Shown: positions 6,412 through 15,522, numbered from the stretch's first letter. The stretch: DNA of 42,732 nt from an uncultured Bacteroidales bacterium (GCA_946059305.1 CAMGMU010000010.1:1-42732); one strand, 5' to 3'. Notes: generated from the sequence alone by a model not told the origin. Numbers and translations are program-made.

Positions 6412-9338
6412 ATACAACAGCCATACAAGATTTGATGGTTCGTCGCATCCGACGAATCTTATTGGTGTGCAATAACTACGACAAGTTTGCGCTCGAAGAA
6501 GACGGCCGAATCGAGGAGCAAATTGCGCAAGAATACCTCGAATTGAATCTGAGCAATCCGCCCGCCATTCGCCGAGCAGAGACGCCGGAAGAAGCGCTCG
6601 AACTCGTGAAGAATGGGCATCATTACGACACGGTGATAGCTATGTATAATGCCGCATCCTCGCGCGTCTTTGATTTTGCGCGAGAGATGAAAAAACTGAT
6701 GCCTGACAGCCCCTTCGTATTGCTAACCAACTTCTCCCGAGAGGTGTATAAACGCATTGAGCACGAGCAAAACAAGCAGGCGGTGGATTATTATTTCTGC
6801 TGGAACAATCAAACGGACCTCATTATCGCCATCATCAAACTGCTGGAAGATCAGCTCAACGCAGAGCACGATATTCTTGAAGGCGAAGTGCGTGCCATCC
6901 TGCTCGTGGAGGATTCTGTTCGCTACTATTCCACTTACCTTCCCGTGTTGTATAAACTGCTTCTGCAGCAGAATCATGCTGCCCTCCGAGATGCACTCAA
7001 TGAGAAGCAGCAGCTGCTCCGCAAACGGGCTCGTCCGAAGATTTTGATGGCTACCTGTCTGGAAGAAGCCCAGCAGCTTTATGACCGATATCAGGATAAT
7101 ATCATCGGTGTGATTTCGGATATTGACTTCGTGGTGCATAAGGGCGATGACCCGCAGACGCAAGCTGTCCACGCCGGTGTGAAGCTCTGCCGCCATGTGC
7201 GCGAGATCAACCCGACCATGCCGTTTCTCCTGCAGTCGAGCCAAGAGGAGATGCGCGAAGTGGCGAAGGAATTGAAGGTAGGGTTTGTGGTGAAAACGAG
7301 CAAGACCATCACGCAGGAACTGGCCGATTATATCGGCCGCGAGTTTGGTTTTGGAGATTTCATTGTGACCCACAAGCAGACGGGTGAGATCATCGCGCGA
7401 GCCAGCGATTTGGCGCAGTTTGAGAACCTGCTCAAGAGCATCTCAGCGGAGGATTTCTACCGCTATTCTTCGAATAACTACATGAGTAAATGGCTGTTTG
7501 CTCGCGGCCTTTTCAATATCGGCAGGCAGGTGCAACTGCATCATACTACGCAGGATAATACCGAGGAAGGACGGCAGCAACTTGTAGAGATGATCCACGA
7601 TTACCGCATCCATCAGGCGTTCGGCGTGGTGGCCAAATACAGTCCGGAATCGTATAACGATACCATTCTTTTCGCCCGCCTCGGCACCTCCTCGCTGGGC
7701 GGCAAAGCGCGTGGTTTGGCGTTTTTGAACCATGTTTTGCAGAAATACGACCTCTATGATAAATGGGAGGGGGTGCGCGTATCAGTGCCCCGAACGATGG
7801 TCATTACAGCCGAATATTTTGACCGTTTTATTCTCGATAACGGCTTGCAGGATGTGGTGAATTCCGAATTGTCGGATGAAGAAATCCTATCGGAGTTTGT
7901 GACTTCGGGATTGCCTGAGGATCTTATTTGTGCGCTCCGAGATTTCGTAAGAGTGACGCATAAACCGCTGGCCATCCGCAGCTCATCGAAGCTGGAAGAC
8001 TCTTATTATCAGCCATTTGCGGGCGTTTATTCTACCTATATGATTCCGCATACTGACAACGAGGATCAGACTATGCGTTTGCTTAAAAAAGCCATCAAGA
8101 GCGTGTTTGCTTCCGTTTATATGGCGGCTTCGAAGGGCTATATCATGAGTAGCGGCAATATCGTGAGCGAGGAGAAGATGGCGGTGGTGCTGCAGGAAGT
8201 GTGCGGCGAAGAACAGCAGGGGTATTTCTTCCCCACGTTCAGCGGTGTGGCGCGCAGCATTAATTTCTACCCCGTGGGCGAAGAGAAACCCGAAGACGGC
8301 ATCGTAAAGGTGGCGTATGGCTTGGGTAAGGCGGTGGTGGACGGCGATCAGGTGCTGCGTTTCTGCCCCAAATATCCGAAGAAAGTGATGCAGACTTCCA
8401 CCCCGGAGCACACCATGCGCGAGACGCAGCAGGATATGTTTGCGCTCAGTTTGGAGCCCGGAAAGTTCCGCACCTCGGTAGATGATGCCGTCAATCTGGA
8501 GCAACTGCGATTAGCTGATTGCGAGCAGTTTGCGAGCTTGAAGAAGGTGGCATCCACGTTTGATTATGCCAATCAGCGCATCGTAGATAACTGCTTCACG
8601 CAAGGGCCACGATTCATCACGTTTGCCCCAATCTTAAAATACAACACGTTCCCGCTGGCAAGCATCATCCAGTCGCTGCTCGATATTGCACAGCAGGAAA
8701 TGAAATGCCCTGTGGAGATAGAGTTTGCTGCGAATCTGGAGGTTCGTCCGGCAGAGTTCAATGTGCTGCAAATCCGTCCGATTTCGGCTGACAGCCTGAG
8801 CGCGAAAGTGGACTGGTCGCAAATCGACGAGTCGGGTGCTTGGCTCCGCAGCGAGAATGCGCTCGGCATTGGTAAGATCGATGATGTGCGCGATGTGATC
8901 TACCTTCGCAGCGAGGCGTTTTCCGTGCTCCGAACGCGCGAGATGGCCGACACTATCCGCGAGTGGAACAGTCGCATGCGTCAGGAGGAACGCGGTTATC
9001 TGCTTATCGGTCACGGCCGCTGGGGCAGCAGTATCCCTTCGCTTGGAGTGCCTGTCGAATGGTCAGATATCAGCGAGGCGAGGGCTATCGTGGAGGCTGC
9101 TTTGCCCGATTTCAGAGTCGATCCCAGTCAAGGAAGCCATTTCTTCCAGAACCTCACCAGTTTCAACGTGGGCTATATCCATATCGACCCCTATGCCTGC
9201 CCCAATGAGCATTACGATGTCTCGTGGCTCGATGCACAGCCGGCTGTGGAGGAGACCGAATTGGTGCGACACGTGCGGCTTACTGAACCGCTCACCATCT
9301 ATGTGGATGGCTTCAAGAGCAAAGCAATTGTGAAATAA
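6408..9338 (+). CDS. Receiver-like / PEP-synthase N-domain protein
   Basis: This 976-residue protein starts with two response-regulator-like domains. The first is about 16-150. The second is about 160-310, beginning ILLVEDS, with a possible phospho-acceptor Asp in ISDIDF. The second half is the ATP-grasp domain of phosphoenolpyruvate synthase and pyruvate phosphate dikinase, with GGKARGL and AIRSSSKLEDS motifs. I see no phospho-histidine swivel domain and no PEP-binding barrel, so it should not make PEP from pyruvate alone. Similar long proteins are common in Bacteroidales and are usually annotated by the pyruvate/PEP-binding domain. A signalling or phosphotransfer role is inference. It overlaps the racemase stop by 4 bp and is probably translationally coupled. 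Confidence 0.85.
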   Translation: MNTTAIQDLMVRRIRRILLVCNNYDKFALEEDGRIEEQIAQEYLELNLSNPPAIRRAETPEEALELVKNGHHYDTVIAMYNAASSRVFDFAREMKKLMPDSPFVLLTNFSREVYKRIEHEQNKQAVDYYFCWNNQTDLIIAIIKLLEDQLNAEHDILEGEVRAILLVEDSVRYYSTYLPVLYKLLLQQNHAALRDALNEKQQLLRKRARPKILMATCLEEAQQLYDRYQDNIIGVISDIDFVVHKGDDPQTQAVHAGVKLCRHVREINPTMPFLLQSSQEEMREVAKELKVGFVVKTSKTITQELADYIGREFGFGDFIVTHKQTGEIIARASDLAQFENLLKSISAEDFYRYSSNNYMSKWLFARGLFNIGRQVQLHHTTQDNTEEGRQQLVEMIHDYRIHQAFGVVAKYSPESYNDTILFARLGTSSLGGKARGLAFLNHVLQKYDLYDKWEGVRVSVPRTMVITAEYFDRFILDNGLQDVVNSELSDEEILSEFVTSGLPEDLICALRDFVRVTHKPLAIRSSSKLEDSYYQPFAGVYSTYMIPHTDNEDQTMRLLKKAIKSVFASVYMAASKGYIMSSGNIVSEEKMAVVLQEVCGEEQQGYFFPTFSGVARSINFYPVGEEKPEDGIVKVAYGLGKAVVDGDQVLRFCPKYPKKVMQTSTPEHTMRETQQDMFALSLEPGKFRTSVDDAVNLEQLRLADCEQFASLKKVASTFDYANQRIVDNCFTQGPRFITFAPILKYNTFPLASIIQSLLDIAQQEMKCPVEIEFAANLEVRPAEFNVLQIRPISADSLSAKVDWSQIDESGAWLRSENALGIGKIDDVRDVIYLRSEAFSVLRTREMADTIREWNSRMRQEERGYLLIGHGRWGSSIPSLGVPVEWSDISEARAIVEAALPDFRVDPSQGSHFFQNLTSFNVGYIHIDPYACPNEHYDVSWLDAQPAVEETELVRHVRLTEPLTIYVDGFKSKAIVK

Positions 9339-9356
9339 GAGATAAATGCGCAGATA

Positions 9357-10796
9357 ATGGAGGAGAATGCAATTCTCTACCACAAACAAACAATGAAGCG
9401 ACCTGTATTCATAAGGCGATATATGCCGTATTACATCGAGAATCTGAAGTTGGCGCTCCCGCTGATGGTAGCGCAACTCGGCCAGATTCTTGTGCAGTTG
9501 GCAGATAATATCATGGTCGGACGGTGGGGCGGTGAGAACGCCCTTCCGTTGGCAGCCGTATCGTTTGGCGGACAGGTGGCAGCGCTGTTTTTTCTCTTCT
9601 CTCTTGGCATTACGATGGGTTTGACACCCGTGGTAGGTGAACTGGTGGGGCGTAAACGTACGGAAGGAGTAGGTGCATGGCTGATGAATGGCGTGATGCT
9701 CTACGTGGGACTTGGCATCATCATGATGCTGCTCCAATTGGCGCTCCAGCCTCTCCTTTTCTGCATGGGGCAACCGGTGGAAGTGGTAGAGGCGGCTCTG
9801 CCGTATTACCGTATCATGGCTTACAGTATTCCGCCCATCATGCTGTTTGCTTCGTTTAAACAGTTCCTCGAAGGCTTGGGCAACACCTGGATATCGATGG
9901 TTGTCTTGCTCGGAGCGAACCTGATGAATGTGCTCTTCAATTACCTCTTCATTTTCGGCCGTGGAGGCTGCCCCGAGCTCGGAATAACGGGTGCTGCTGT
10001 TTCCACTTTTTTGGCGCGATGCATTGCGCCCATTTCCGTAATTTTAGTGTTTTTGCTGAATAAAAAATACCGCACGCATCTCATTGGTTGGCGGATAGGA
10101 ATGGCTTCTCGCCGAATGCTCCGAAGGCTTATTTATATGGGCTTGCCGATTGCAGGACAGATTATCTTGGAGGCATCGGCATTCGTGTTCACTTCCATCA
10201 TGATGGGGTGGTTCGATACGGTAGCTATCTCTGCCAATCAGATTAGCAACACCATGGGCAACTGCTCGTTCTCTATCGTCTTAGCTCTCGGTGCTGCCAC
10301 TACTATCCGCGTCTCGCACGCGTATGGTGCTCGCGATTATCAGAAGATGGAGCGCTCGGCATGGGCGGCACTACATGTGGTGTTTGCTTGGAACACGTTT
10401 ACGGCCATCTTGTTCTTCTCCCTTAGAAACGTGATTCCTACGGCTTTTACCGCCAATCCGGAGGTGATAGAGCTGGCCGCCATACTACTTATCTGTACGG
10501 CATTCTTCCAGTTCTTCGATGGCTTGCAAAACGTCTCAATAGGCATCTTGCGCGGCTTACAAGACGTTAAGATAATCCCGCTTTTCTCTTTCCTTGCGTA
10601 TTTCGTACTGAATATCCCCATCGCTTATTTGCTGGCATTCCCGCTCGGTATGGGCCCTGCAGGATTGGTGCTCGCCTGCTCCGTGGGATTGTTTACGGCA
10701 GCCCTCTTGGGTATCCGCCGCATCAAACGCGATATCCATCGCCTCAAAGCTGCGCAAGCGCAGCAAGAAGCGGAGCTCGCGGAAGGAAATACATAA
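9357..10796 (+). CDS. MATE family efflux transporter
   Basis: This is a 479-residue multi-pass inner-membrane protein of the MATE (NorM-like) family, which exports cationic drugs or metabolites using a Na+ or H+ gradient. The N-terminal helix context ALPLMVAQLGQ, the ADNIMVGRWGG stretch and the two-fold repeated architecture fit the family. Length is normal for 12 helices. The start is uncertain: ATG 9357 or ATG 9393 (MKRPVF). It follows the PEP-synthase-like gene by 18 nt and is likely co-transcribed. The substrate cannot be told. Confidence 0.92.
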   Translation: MEENAILYHKQTMKRPVFIRRYMPYYIENLKLALPLMVAQLGQILVQLADNIMVGRWGGENALPLAAVSFGGQVAALFFLFSLGITMGLTPVVGELVGRKRTEGVGAWLMNGVMLYVGLGIIMMLLQLALQPLLFCMGQPVEVVEAALPYYRIMAYSIPPIMLFASFKQFLEGLGNTWISMVVLLGANLMNVLFNYLFIFGRGGCPELGITGAAVSTFLARCIAPISVILVFLLNKKYRTHLIGWRIGMASRRMLRRLIYMGLPIAGQIILEASAFVFTSIMMGWFDTVAISANQISNTMGNCSFSIVLALGAATTIRVSHAYGARDYQKMERSAWAALHVVFAWNTFTAILFFSLRNVIPTAFTANPEVIELAAILLICTAFFQFFDGLQNVSIGILRGLQDVKIIPLFSFLAYFVLNIPIAYLLAFPLGMGPAGLVLACSVGLFTAALLGIRRIKRDIHRLKAAQAQQEAELAEGNT

Positions 10797-10823
10797 ACAA
10801 GAATGTAAGAAAATTATCACAAC

Positions 10824-11321
10824 GTGGCTACATTATTGATAAAAGAATCCAGCGAACGCAGTCTGATGCGCTTGCCCCATCTGATAGAGCTGAATGGGCA
10901 AATGATAGGGGTGCTTGGGGCTGTGGGCAAAGACGCCTACAAGGAGATGTTGCGCCCCAATCAGCCGCCTCGAATCGCGCGAATCGCGCTGCCGGCTGGG
11001 CATTATACGCTCTGCATCCGCAGCTTGTTTCGCTGGTTTTACGCTACGGCCGAACTCCAAGTGGAGGAGGGGAGACAGACGATAGTCACGTTCGCCGACA
11101 AAGAGAAATACTGGGATTGGGTGTTTTGGATTGACATGGCGGCATGGCTGCTCAAACTGATTCTCCACCTCGGGCGGCCGTGGAGCATCATCTATGAAAT
11201 CGTGTCGGACGGACTCTTGCTCGTTTGGCTCATCCACGAAATAGCTATCCGCAAAACGTATTTCAAGATAAAGGTGGAAAAAAACGAAGCAAGTGGTTTT
11301 TCAAACTTGCCGATGGCATGA
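10824..11321 (+). CDS. Small membrane-associated protein of unknown function
   Basis: This 165-residue protein is read from GTG 10824, with an alternative ATG at 10866. The N-terminal half resembles a short beta-rich domain. Two hydrophobic segments (about 95-115 and 120-142) could be membrane helices, and a basic tail follows. I do not recognise the family. It lies 27 nt after the MATE gene and probably ends that operon. Confidence 0.65.
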   Translation: MATLLIKESSERSLMRLPHLIELNGQMIGVLGAVGKDAYKEMLRPNQPPRIARIALPAGHYTLCIRSLFRWFYATAELQVEEGRQTIVTFADKEKYWDWVFWIDMAAWLLKLILHLGRPWSIIYEIVSDGLLLVWLIHEIAIRKTYFKIKVEKNEASGFSNLPMA

Positions 11322-11347
11322 TTTTTGTATTGATTAGCAGTAACAAA

Positions 11348-11374
11348 ACTATTCATAGTAATACAACTATTCAT
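11348..11374. promoter_or_regulatory. Direct repeat upstream of the small winged-helix gene
   Basis: ACTATTCAT occurs at 11348-11356 and 11366-11374, centres 18 bp apart, 22 bp before the start codon at 11397. It could be an operator, perhaps autoregulatory. No good TAnnTTTG element was found here. Confidence 0.4.
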
Positions 11375-11396
11375 CAATCTTAAAAATCGAATCAAT

Positions 11397-11570
11397 ATGA
11401 AAGAGAAAGTATTAGAAGTAATGCGTCAGGCAGGTGAACCGCTTAACGCAGGTAAGATTGCCGAACTCAGCGGCCTTGACCGCAAGGAAGTGGATAAAGC
11501 GATGAAGCAGCTCAAAGAAGAGGGCGCTATCGTATCGCCTGTTCGCTGCAAATGGGCACCTGCAAACTGA
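11397..11570 (+). CDS. 57-aa winged-helix DNA-binding protein
   Basis: This short gene encodes [20 protein letters not shown] and continues with a helix-turn-helix pattern ([19 protein letters not shown]), then a short wing ([13 protein letters not shown]). It resembles the minimal MarR/ArsR-like winged helix that is conserved as a stand-alone mini-protein across Bacteroidales. A role as a small transcriptional regulator is inferred from the fold. The reading frame is closed by TGA at 11568-11570. The Cys-rich gene and the ZIP transporter follow, so metal-linked regulation is possible but not shown. Confidence 0.85.
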   Translation: MKEKVLEVMRQAGEPLNAGKIAELSGLDRKEVDKAMKQLKEEGAIVSPVRCKWAPAN

Positions 11571-11585
11571 TACCGCCCTATTAAC

Positions 11586-11786
11586 GTGACGCCTCCTGCT
11601 ATTGATAGCAGTTCCTACGACGAAAGAAAACAGTTTGTGCAAGCACAGTGGCAGTGCTTGCACAATTGTGAGTTGTGCGGAAAATGCCACATGCTCCATG
11701 GTAAAGACGCTATGGATGTGTATGCTGACTATCTTGCCGGCAACCGATCGTATATGGATATTACCCTTGAACTTCGCCGAACATGA
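11586..11786 (+). CDS. Cys-rich 66-aa protein coupled to the ZIP transporter
   Basis: Read from GTG 11586. Four cysteines in C24-x3-C28-x2-C31-x2-C34 look like a metal or Fe-S site. A conserved-looking segment (GKDAMDVYADYLAG) and MDITLELRR follow. I recall similar short proteins in Bacteroidales but cannot name the family. Its TGA overlaps the ATG of the ZIP gene (ATGA), so translation is coupled. This supports a job in metal handling together with the transporter. The GTG start has no clear ribosome site. Confidence 0.75.
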   Translation: MTPPAIDSSSYDERKQFVQAQWQCLHNCELCGKCHMLHGKDAMDVYADYLAGNRSYMDITLELRRT

Positions 11787-12556
11787 ACCTCATTTGGATT
11801 TCAGCTGCCGGACTCTGCGGTGCTACGCTATTGGGCTCTATTTTGGGCTTCATCATCAAAGAGTTGCCTCATAAATGGAACGACACCATCTTAGGCTATT
11901 GCGCAGGCGTGATGCTTGCCGCCTCTACTATCGGACTCATCGTGCCGGCTTTTGAATCGGCTGCATATATCGGTTTCCCCTCTCCCTATAGTTATCTGCT
12001 TATCGTAGTGAGCGTGATGGTGGGTGCGCTTTTTTTGAATGTACTCGATTTCCTTACACCTCATCTCCACACAATCACCGGGCTTGATCCGGAGCAGCAT
12101 AAGAGCAATCAGAAGCTCAATCGTGTGCTACTTTTCGTGATGGCTATTGCGCTTCATAAACTGCCGGAAGGCATCGCTGCTGGTGTGAGCATGAGCCCGA
12201 TGCAGGATGGCGAAGTCGATTGGTCGGTGTCTTTCGGTATCGCTCTTCAGAACATCCCCGAAGGGATGGTAATCATCGCTCCTTTGCTTCTTGCGGGCGT
12301 ATCGTCTATTCGCACGTTGCTCATCTCGCTAAGTATCGGACTTTTGGAGATAGTGGGTGTTTGGTTGGGATATGGATTGGGCACAATCTCTGCAGCGCTA
12401 CTCCCTATGCTACTCGGCTTCGCCGGAGGCGCCATGCTATATGTCACCTCCGATGAGATGATTCCCGAAACGCACGCCCACGGCTATCAAAAGCAGGCTA
12501 CCTATGCCATACTGCTCGGATTCATGACCCTGCTGATGATAGAGTTTCTCGCCTGA
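11783..12556 (+). CDS. ZIP family divalent metal transporter
   Basis: This is a 257-residue inner-membrane protein of the ZIP family (GufA/ZupT-like), which imports zinc or other divalent metals. The diagnostic helices are present: HKLPEGIAAGV (about 115-125) and NIPEGMVIIAPLL (about 152-164), whose His, Asn, Pro and Glu residues form the metal path. Eight helices are expected and the hydrophobic pattern agrees. It is translationally coupled to the Cys-rich protein upstream and ends 2 bp from the convergent 12559-13263 gene. Metal specificity is not determined by what I can see. Confidence 0.92.
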   Translation: MNLIWISAAGLCGATLLGSILGFIIKELPHKWNDTILGYCAGVMLAASTIGLIVPAFESAAYIGFPSPYSYLLIVVSVMVGALFLNVLDFLTPHLHTITGLDPEQHKSNQKLNRVLLFVMAIALHKLPEGIAAGVSMSPMQDGEVDWSVSFGIALQNIPEGMVIIAPLLLAGVSSIRTLLISLSIGLLEIVGVWLGYGLGTISAALLPMLLGFAGGAMLYVTSDEMIPETHAHGYQKQATYAILLGFMTLLMIEFLA

Positions 12557-12558
12557 AA

Positions 12559-13263
12559 TTATTCGGGATGGCGATAGAGGGAGTATGTGAAATGCGCTTC
12601 TACACGTTTATCATTAGAGCATCCCGGATAGTATAAATCATATTCAAACGTTTCATCGATGCCGAGCACAAACACACAGCCATAGGAATCTACAAACATC
12701 AGGTGGTCATCATCGTAAATCGTGACGTAGGCTTTCAGATTTAACGAACACGCGCCATCTGGTAGGGCAGAATCAATATCGTTCTTATATTCTCCGCTTC
12801 TCATAAACGTATCAATATACGCTGTGTCTAAATAATGCGAAGTGTAGCAATCTTTCCATGGCGATTTATGCAAAGGTGCAAGGCTGACTTCTTTCACGAA
12901 TGCATCATCTTGCCAATACCCATCCTGCGATTTCTTCCATGCTTCGTGGTGCACTTCTTGCTTCTCATAATGCCCCACATTATCCACATGAATGACGCGG
13001 CCGCAGTTGTCAAACTCCGCGGTAGCCATCACTTCCTCATATGAGCCTCGTATCCAAACGGATTCAATTGAATCCCATTCTTCATGCGTAAGCAGAAAAC
13101 CTCGACCTTGACGTTTTCCATTCACAAACTCACCTATATAAAAATGGTGATCGTCTTCTAACGTGATTACGCCCAATCCATTCGGCTTATTATCATCTGA
13201 TAGATTCCCCAAATAACTCTGGCCGCAGGGGAGTACCGCCCAATCTTTTACTCTGAAATACAT
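12559..13263 (-). CDS. Unknown protein with two MORN-like repeats
   Basis: This 234-residue protein has near its N-terminus two MORN-like units (YLGNL...GLGVITL and YIGEFVNGKRQGRGFLL). The rest is acidic and rich in aromatic residues, without motifs I recognise, and there is no signal peptide. It has its own phylum-type promoter and is convergent with the ZIP gene. MORN repeats often mediate lipid or protein binding, but no function can be assigned. Confidence 0.75.
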   Translation of the reverse strand: MYFRVKDWAVLPCGQSYLGNLSDDNKPNGLGVITLEDDHHFYIGEFVNGKRQGRGFLLTHEEWDSIESVWIRGSYEEVMATAEFDNCGRVIHVDNVGHYEKQEVHHEAWKKSQDGYWQDDAFVKEVSLAPLHKSPWKDCYTSHYLDTAYIDTFMRSGEYKNDIDSALPDGACSLNLKAYVTIYDDDHLMFVDSYGCVFVLGIDETFEYDLYYPGCSNDKRVEAHFTYSLYRHPE

Positions 13264-13306
13264 ATCTGCAAACGATTTTATGGTATTCTGTTTTTTTTTG
13301 TGCCTG

Positions 13307-13338
13307 CAAAGGTATAAAAAAATAATGAGATAACCAAA
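13307..13338 (-). promoter_or_regulatory. Promoter of the MORN-like gene
   Basis: On the minus strand TACCTTTG (13307-13314) lies exactly 20 nt from TTTG (13335-13338). It matches the phylum pattern and sits 44 nt before the start codon. Confidence 0.75.
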
Positions 13339-13400
13339 TAATAAGACAAAATAATCGTTATATTATCATTAATCCATTCAAAAAATGGAAGATTCTATAC

Positions 13401-13426
13401 AAAAAAAGCCGCCACGATGTGGCGGC
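13401..13426 (-). terminator. rpsA terminator
   Basis: GCCGCCAC (13408-13415) pairs with GTGGCGGC (13419-13426) around a 3-nt loop. On the minus strand the stem is followed by seven T residues (13401-13407). It lies 23 nt past the rpsA stop. Confidence 0.9.
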
Positions 13427-13448
13427 CTTTTTACGGGATAAGAGCAGA

Positions 13449-15209
13449 TTACTTCCCTTCAAGTTGAGCTTTGAGAGCTGCGAGAGCCTCAATATCGCCG
13501 AAGGTAGTTTTCTCAATCTGCGGTGCGGTTGGTTGCTCAGCTGCGGCTTTCTTAGCCTTCTTAGCTGGTTTCTCTTCCTCTTTAGGAGCCTCCCAAGTGC
13601 GGAGGTGAGAAAGGAGAATGCGCTTAGCATCTTTGTTGAACTCAATTACCTTGAAATCGAGAACGTCACCAACAGCAACGGTGCTCTTGTCTGCCTTAAC
13701 CAAATGACGAGCAGTACAGAAGCCTTCAACACCCTCTTCGAGGGTAACAACGGCGCCCTTGTCAGTCAGTTCTGCAACTTTGCCCTCGTGGAGGGTGTCA
13801 ACTGCAAACTTAGCCTCAAGTGCGTTCCACGGATTATCCTCAAGCTGCTTGTGTCCGAGAGAAAGACGACGGTTCTCCTTATCGATTTCGAGCACAACAA
13901 CCTCAATGGTAGCACCAATCTGCGTGAACTCATTGGGATGCTTAATCTTCTTGGTCCAAGAGAGGTCAGAGATGTGGATAAGACCATCAACGCCCTCTTC
14001 AATCTCTACAAATACACCGAAGTTTGTGAAGTTGCGAACGCGAGCGGTATGTTTCGTACCTACAGCGTACTTGGTCTCGATAGTCTCCCAAGGATCAGCC
14101 TTAAGCTGCTTCAAGCCGAGGCTCATCTTGCGCTCAGCACGATCAAGGGTAAGGATTACTGCCTCTACCTCCTGGCCAACCTTGAGGAAATCGTTTGCGC
14201 TACGCAAATGCTGGCTCCAGCTCATTTCAGATACATGAATCAAACCTTCTACACCGGGAGCAACCTCAACGAATGCACCATAATCAGCCATAACGGCTAC
14301 CGTACCCTTAATCTTATCACCTACCTTGAGGTTCGGATCAAGCGTATCCCATGGATGCGGGGTGAGCTGCTTCAAGCCGAGAGCGATACGCTTCTTATCC
14401 TCATCGAAGTCAAGGATAACCACGTTGATTTTTTGATCAAGCGATACAATGCTCTTCGGATCGTTTACACGGCCCCAAGAGAGGTCGGTGATATGGATAA
14501 GGCCATCAACGCCACCAAGGTCAATGAATACACCATAGTTGGTGATGTTCTTAACGGTACCTTCAAGTACCTGACCTTTCTCAAGTTTCGATACGATTTC
14601 TTTCTTTTGTGCCTCAAGCTCGGCCTCGATAAGAGCCTTGTGAGAAACAACAACATTGCGGAACTCCTGATTGATTTTTACAATCTTGAATTCCATGGTC
14701 TTGCCTACGAAAATGTCGTAGTCGCGAATCGGCTTCACGTCGATTTGGCTGCCAGGGAGGAATGCTTCGGTACCGAGTACGTCAACAATCATACCACCCT
14801 TGGTCTTGCACTTGATGTAGCCCTTAACCACTTCTTCGTTGGCCAGCGCAGCATTTACGCGCTCCCAGCTTTGAGCAGCACGAGCTTGCTTGTGAGAGAG
14901 CTCAAGCTGACCCTTCTTGTCTTCGGGGTTAACGACATATACTTCTACTTCGTCACCAACCTTGAGGTCCTCGTTATAGCGGAACTCTGCAGCGGGTACT
15001 ACAGCGTCGCTCTTGAAGCCTACGCTTATGATAACCTCGCGCTTGTTGATGCCTTTTACAATGCCCTTAACAACCTCACCTGCCTTGATGGAGTTGAGCG
15101 TGTTGTCATAAAGAGCGGTAAGTTCTTCTTTTGATTTGCCCGAGTGGTCGGTCATGCCGTTCTCGTAAGCCTCCCAGTCGAAGTTCTGGAGATCAAAGTT
15201 TTCTGCCAT
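13449..15209 (-). CDS. rpsA: 30S ribosomal protein S1
   Basis: S1 brings mRNA to the 30S subunit. This is especially relevant here because most genes in the window lack a Shine-Dalgarno site. The 586-residue protein contains tandem S1 RNA-binding domains, with repeated GVFVEI/GVDGLIHISDLSW-type motifs through about residue 530. A Lys/Ala/Pro-rich C-terminal tail follows. I chose ATG 15209 (MAENFDLQNFDWEAYENG); upstream in-frame codons from a TTG at 15269 belong to the leader. It has a strong promoter, a leader of about 135 nt and a clear terminator, so it is a one-gene unit. The long frame on the opposite strand is not a gene. Confidence 0.97.
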   Translation of the reverse strand: MAENFDLQNFDWEAYENGMTDHSGKSKEELTALYDNTLNSIKAGEVVKGIVKGINKREVIISVGFKSDAVVPAAEFRYNEDLKVGDEVEVYVVNPEDKKGQLELSHKQARAAQSWERVNAALANEEVVKGYIKCKTKGGMIVDVLGTEAFLPGSQIDVKPIRDYDIFVGKTMEFKIVKINQEFRNVVVSHKALIEAELEAQKKEIVSKLEKGQVLEGTVKNITNYGVFIDLGGVDGLIHITDLSWGRVNDPKSIVSLDQKINVVILDFDEDKKRIALGLKQLTPHPWDTLDPNLKVGDKIKGTVAVMADYGAFVEVAPGVEGLIHVSEMSWSQHLRSANDFLKVGQEVEAVILTLDRAERKMSLGLKQLKADPWETIETKYAVGTKHTARVRNFTNFGVFVEIEEGVDGLIHISDLSWTKKIKHPNEFTQIGATIEVVVLEIDKENRRLSLGHKQLEDNPWNALEAKFAVDTLHEGKVAELTDKGAVVTLEEGVEGFCTARHLVKADKSTVAVGDVLDFKVIEFNKDAKRILLSHLRTWEAPKEEEKPAKKAKKAAAEQPTAPQIEKTTFGDIEALAALKAQLEGK

Positions 15210-15350
15210 ATTGGTAAAAACGGTTGGGTGCCTTGCCTCAGCCCGATTAGTCAAAACGGTGCCTATCAAGGCGTTAAAGGGTTAAACTTAGAATTATCTT
15301 TTGCTTTAAGGCTTGGTAAGATGCATTTCTACCGAGCCCAAAAAAGCATG

Positions 15351-15382
15351 CAAAGTTACTGCTTTTTTCTGAAATGACCAAA
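15351..15382 (-). promoter_or_regulatory. rpsA promoter
   Basis: Minus-strand TAACTTTG (15351-15358) and TTTG (15379-15382) are 20 nt apart. The whole element, including the spacer with its A-tract on the transcribed orientation, is about 85% identical to the promoter at 19169-19200. The 313-bp gap 15210-15522 holds this promoter, the rpsA leader and the divergent promoter; no gene was seen in it. Confidence 0.8.
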
Positions 15383-15431
15383 TTTCTTTCAAAATTATTT
15401 AAAAAAATCGCGTTTTCTGAATTATTATTCG

Positions 15432-15470
15432 TATATTTGCATAATTATTCAAAATTTATTACTACCTTTG
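15432..15470 (+). promoter_or_regulatory. Candidate promoter(s) of the nucleoside-phosphorylase-like gene
   Basis: TACCTTTG at 15463-15470 is a good downstream element. TATATTTG at 15432-15439 could be its upstream TTTG with a 23-nt spacer, or a second downstream element of its own. Confidence 0.5.
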
Positions 15471-15522
15471 CGCCCGAATTTAGTAACAAATTAGGTAACA
15501 CAATTATTCATTGCATATTCAT

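Noticed and set aside
13419-15134. A 571-codon plus-strand frame opposite rpsA
   Set aside because: It is an antisense shadow of rpsA, whose S1 domains are unmistakable; its own product has no recognisable motif or promoter.
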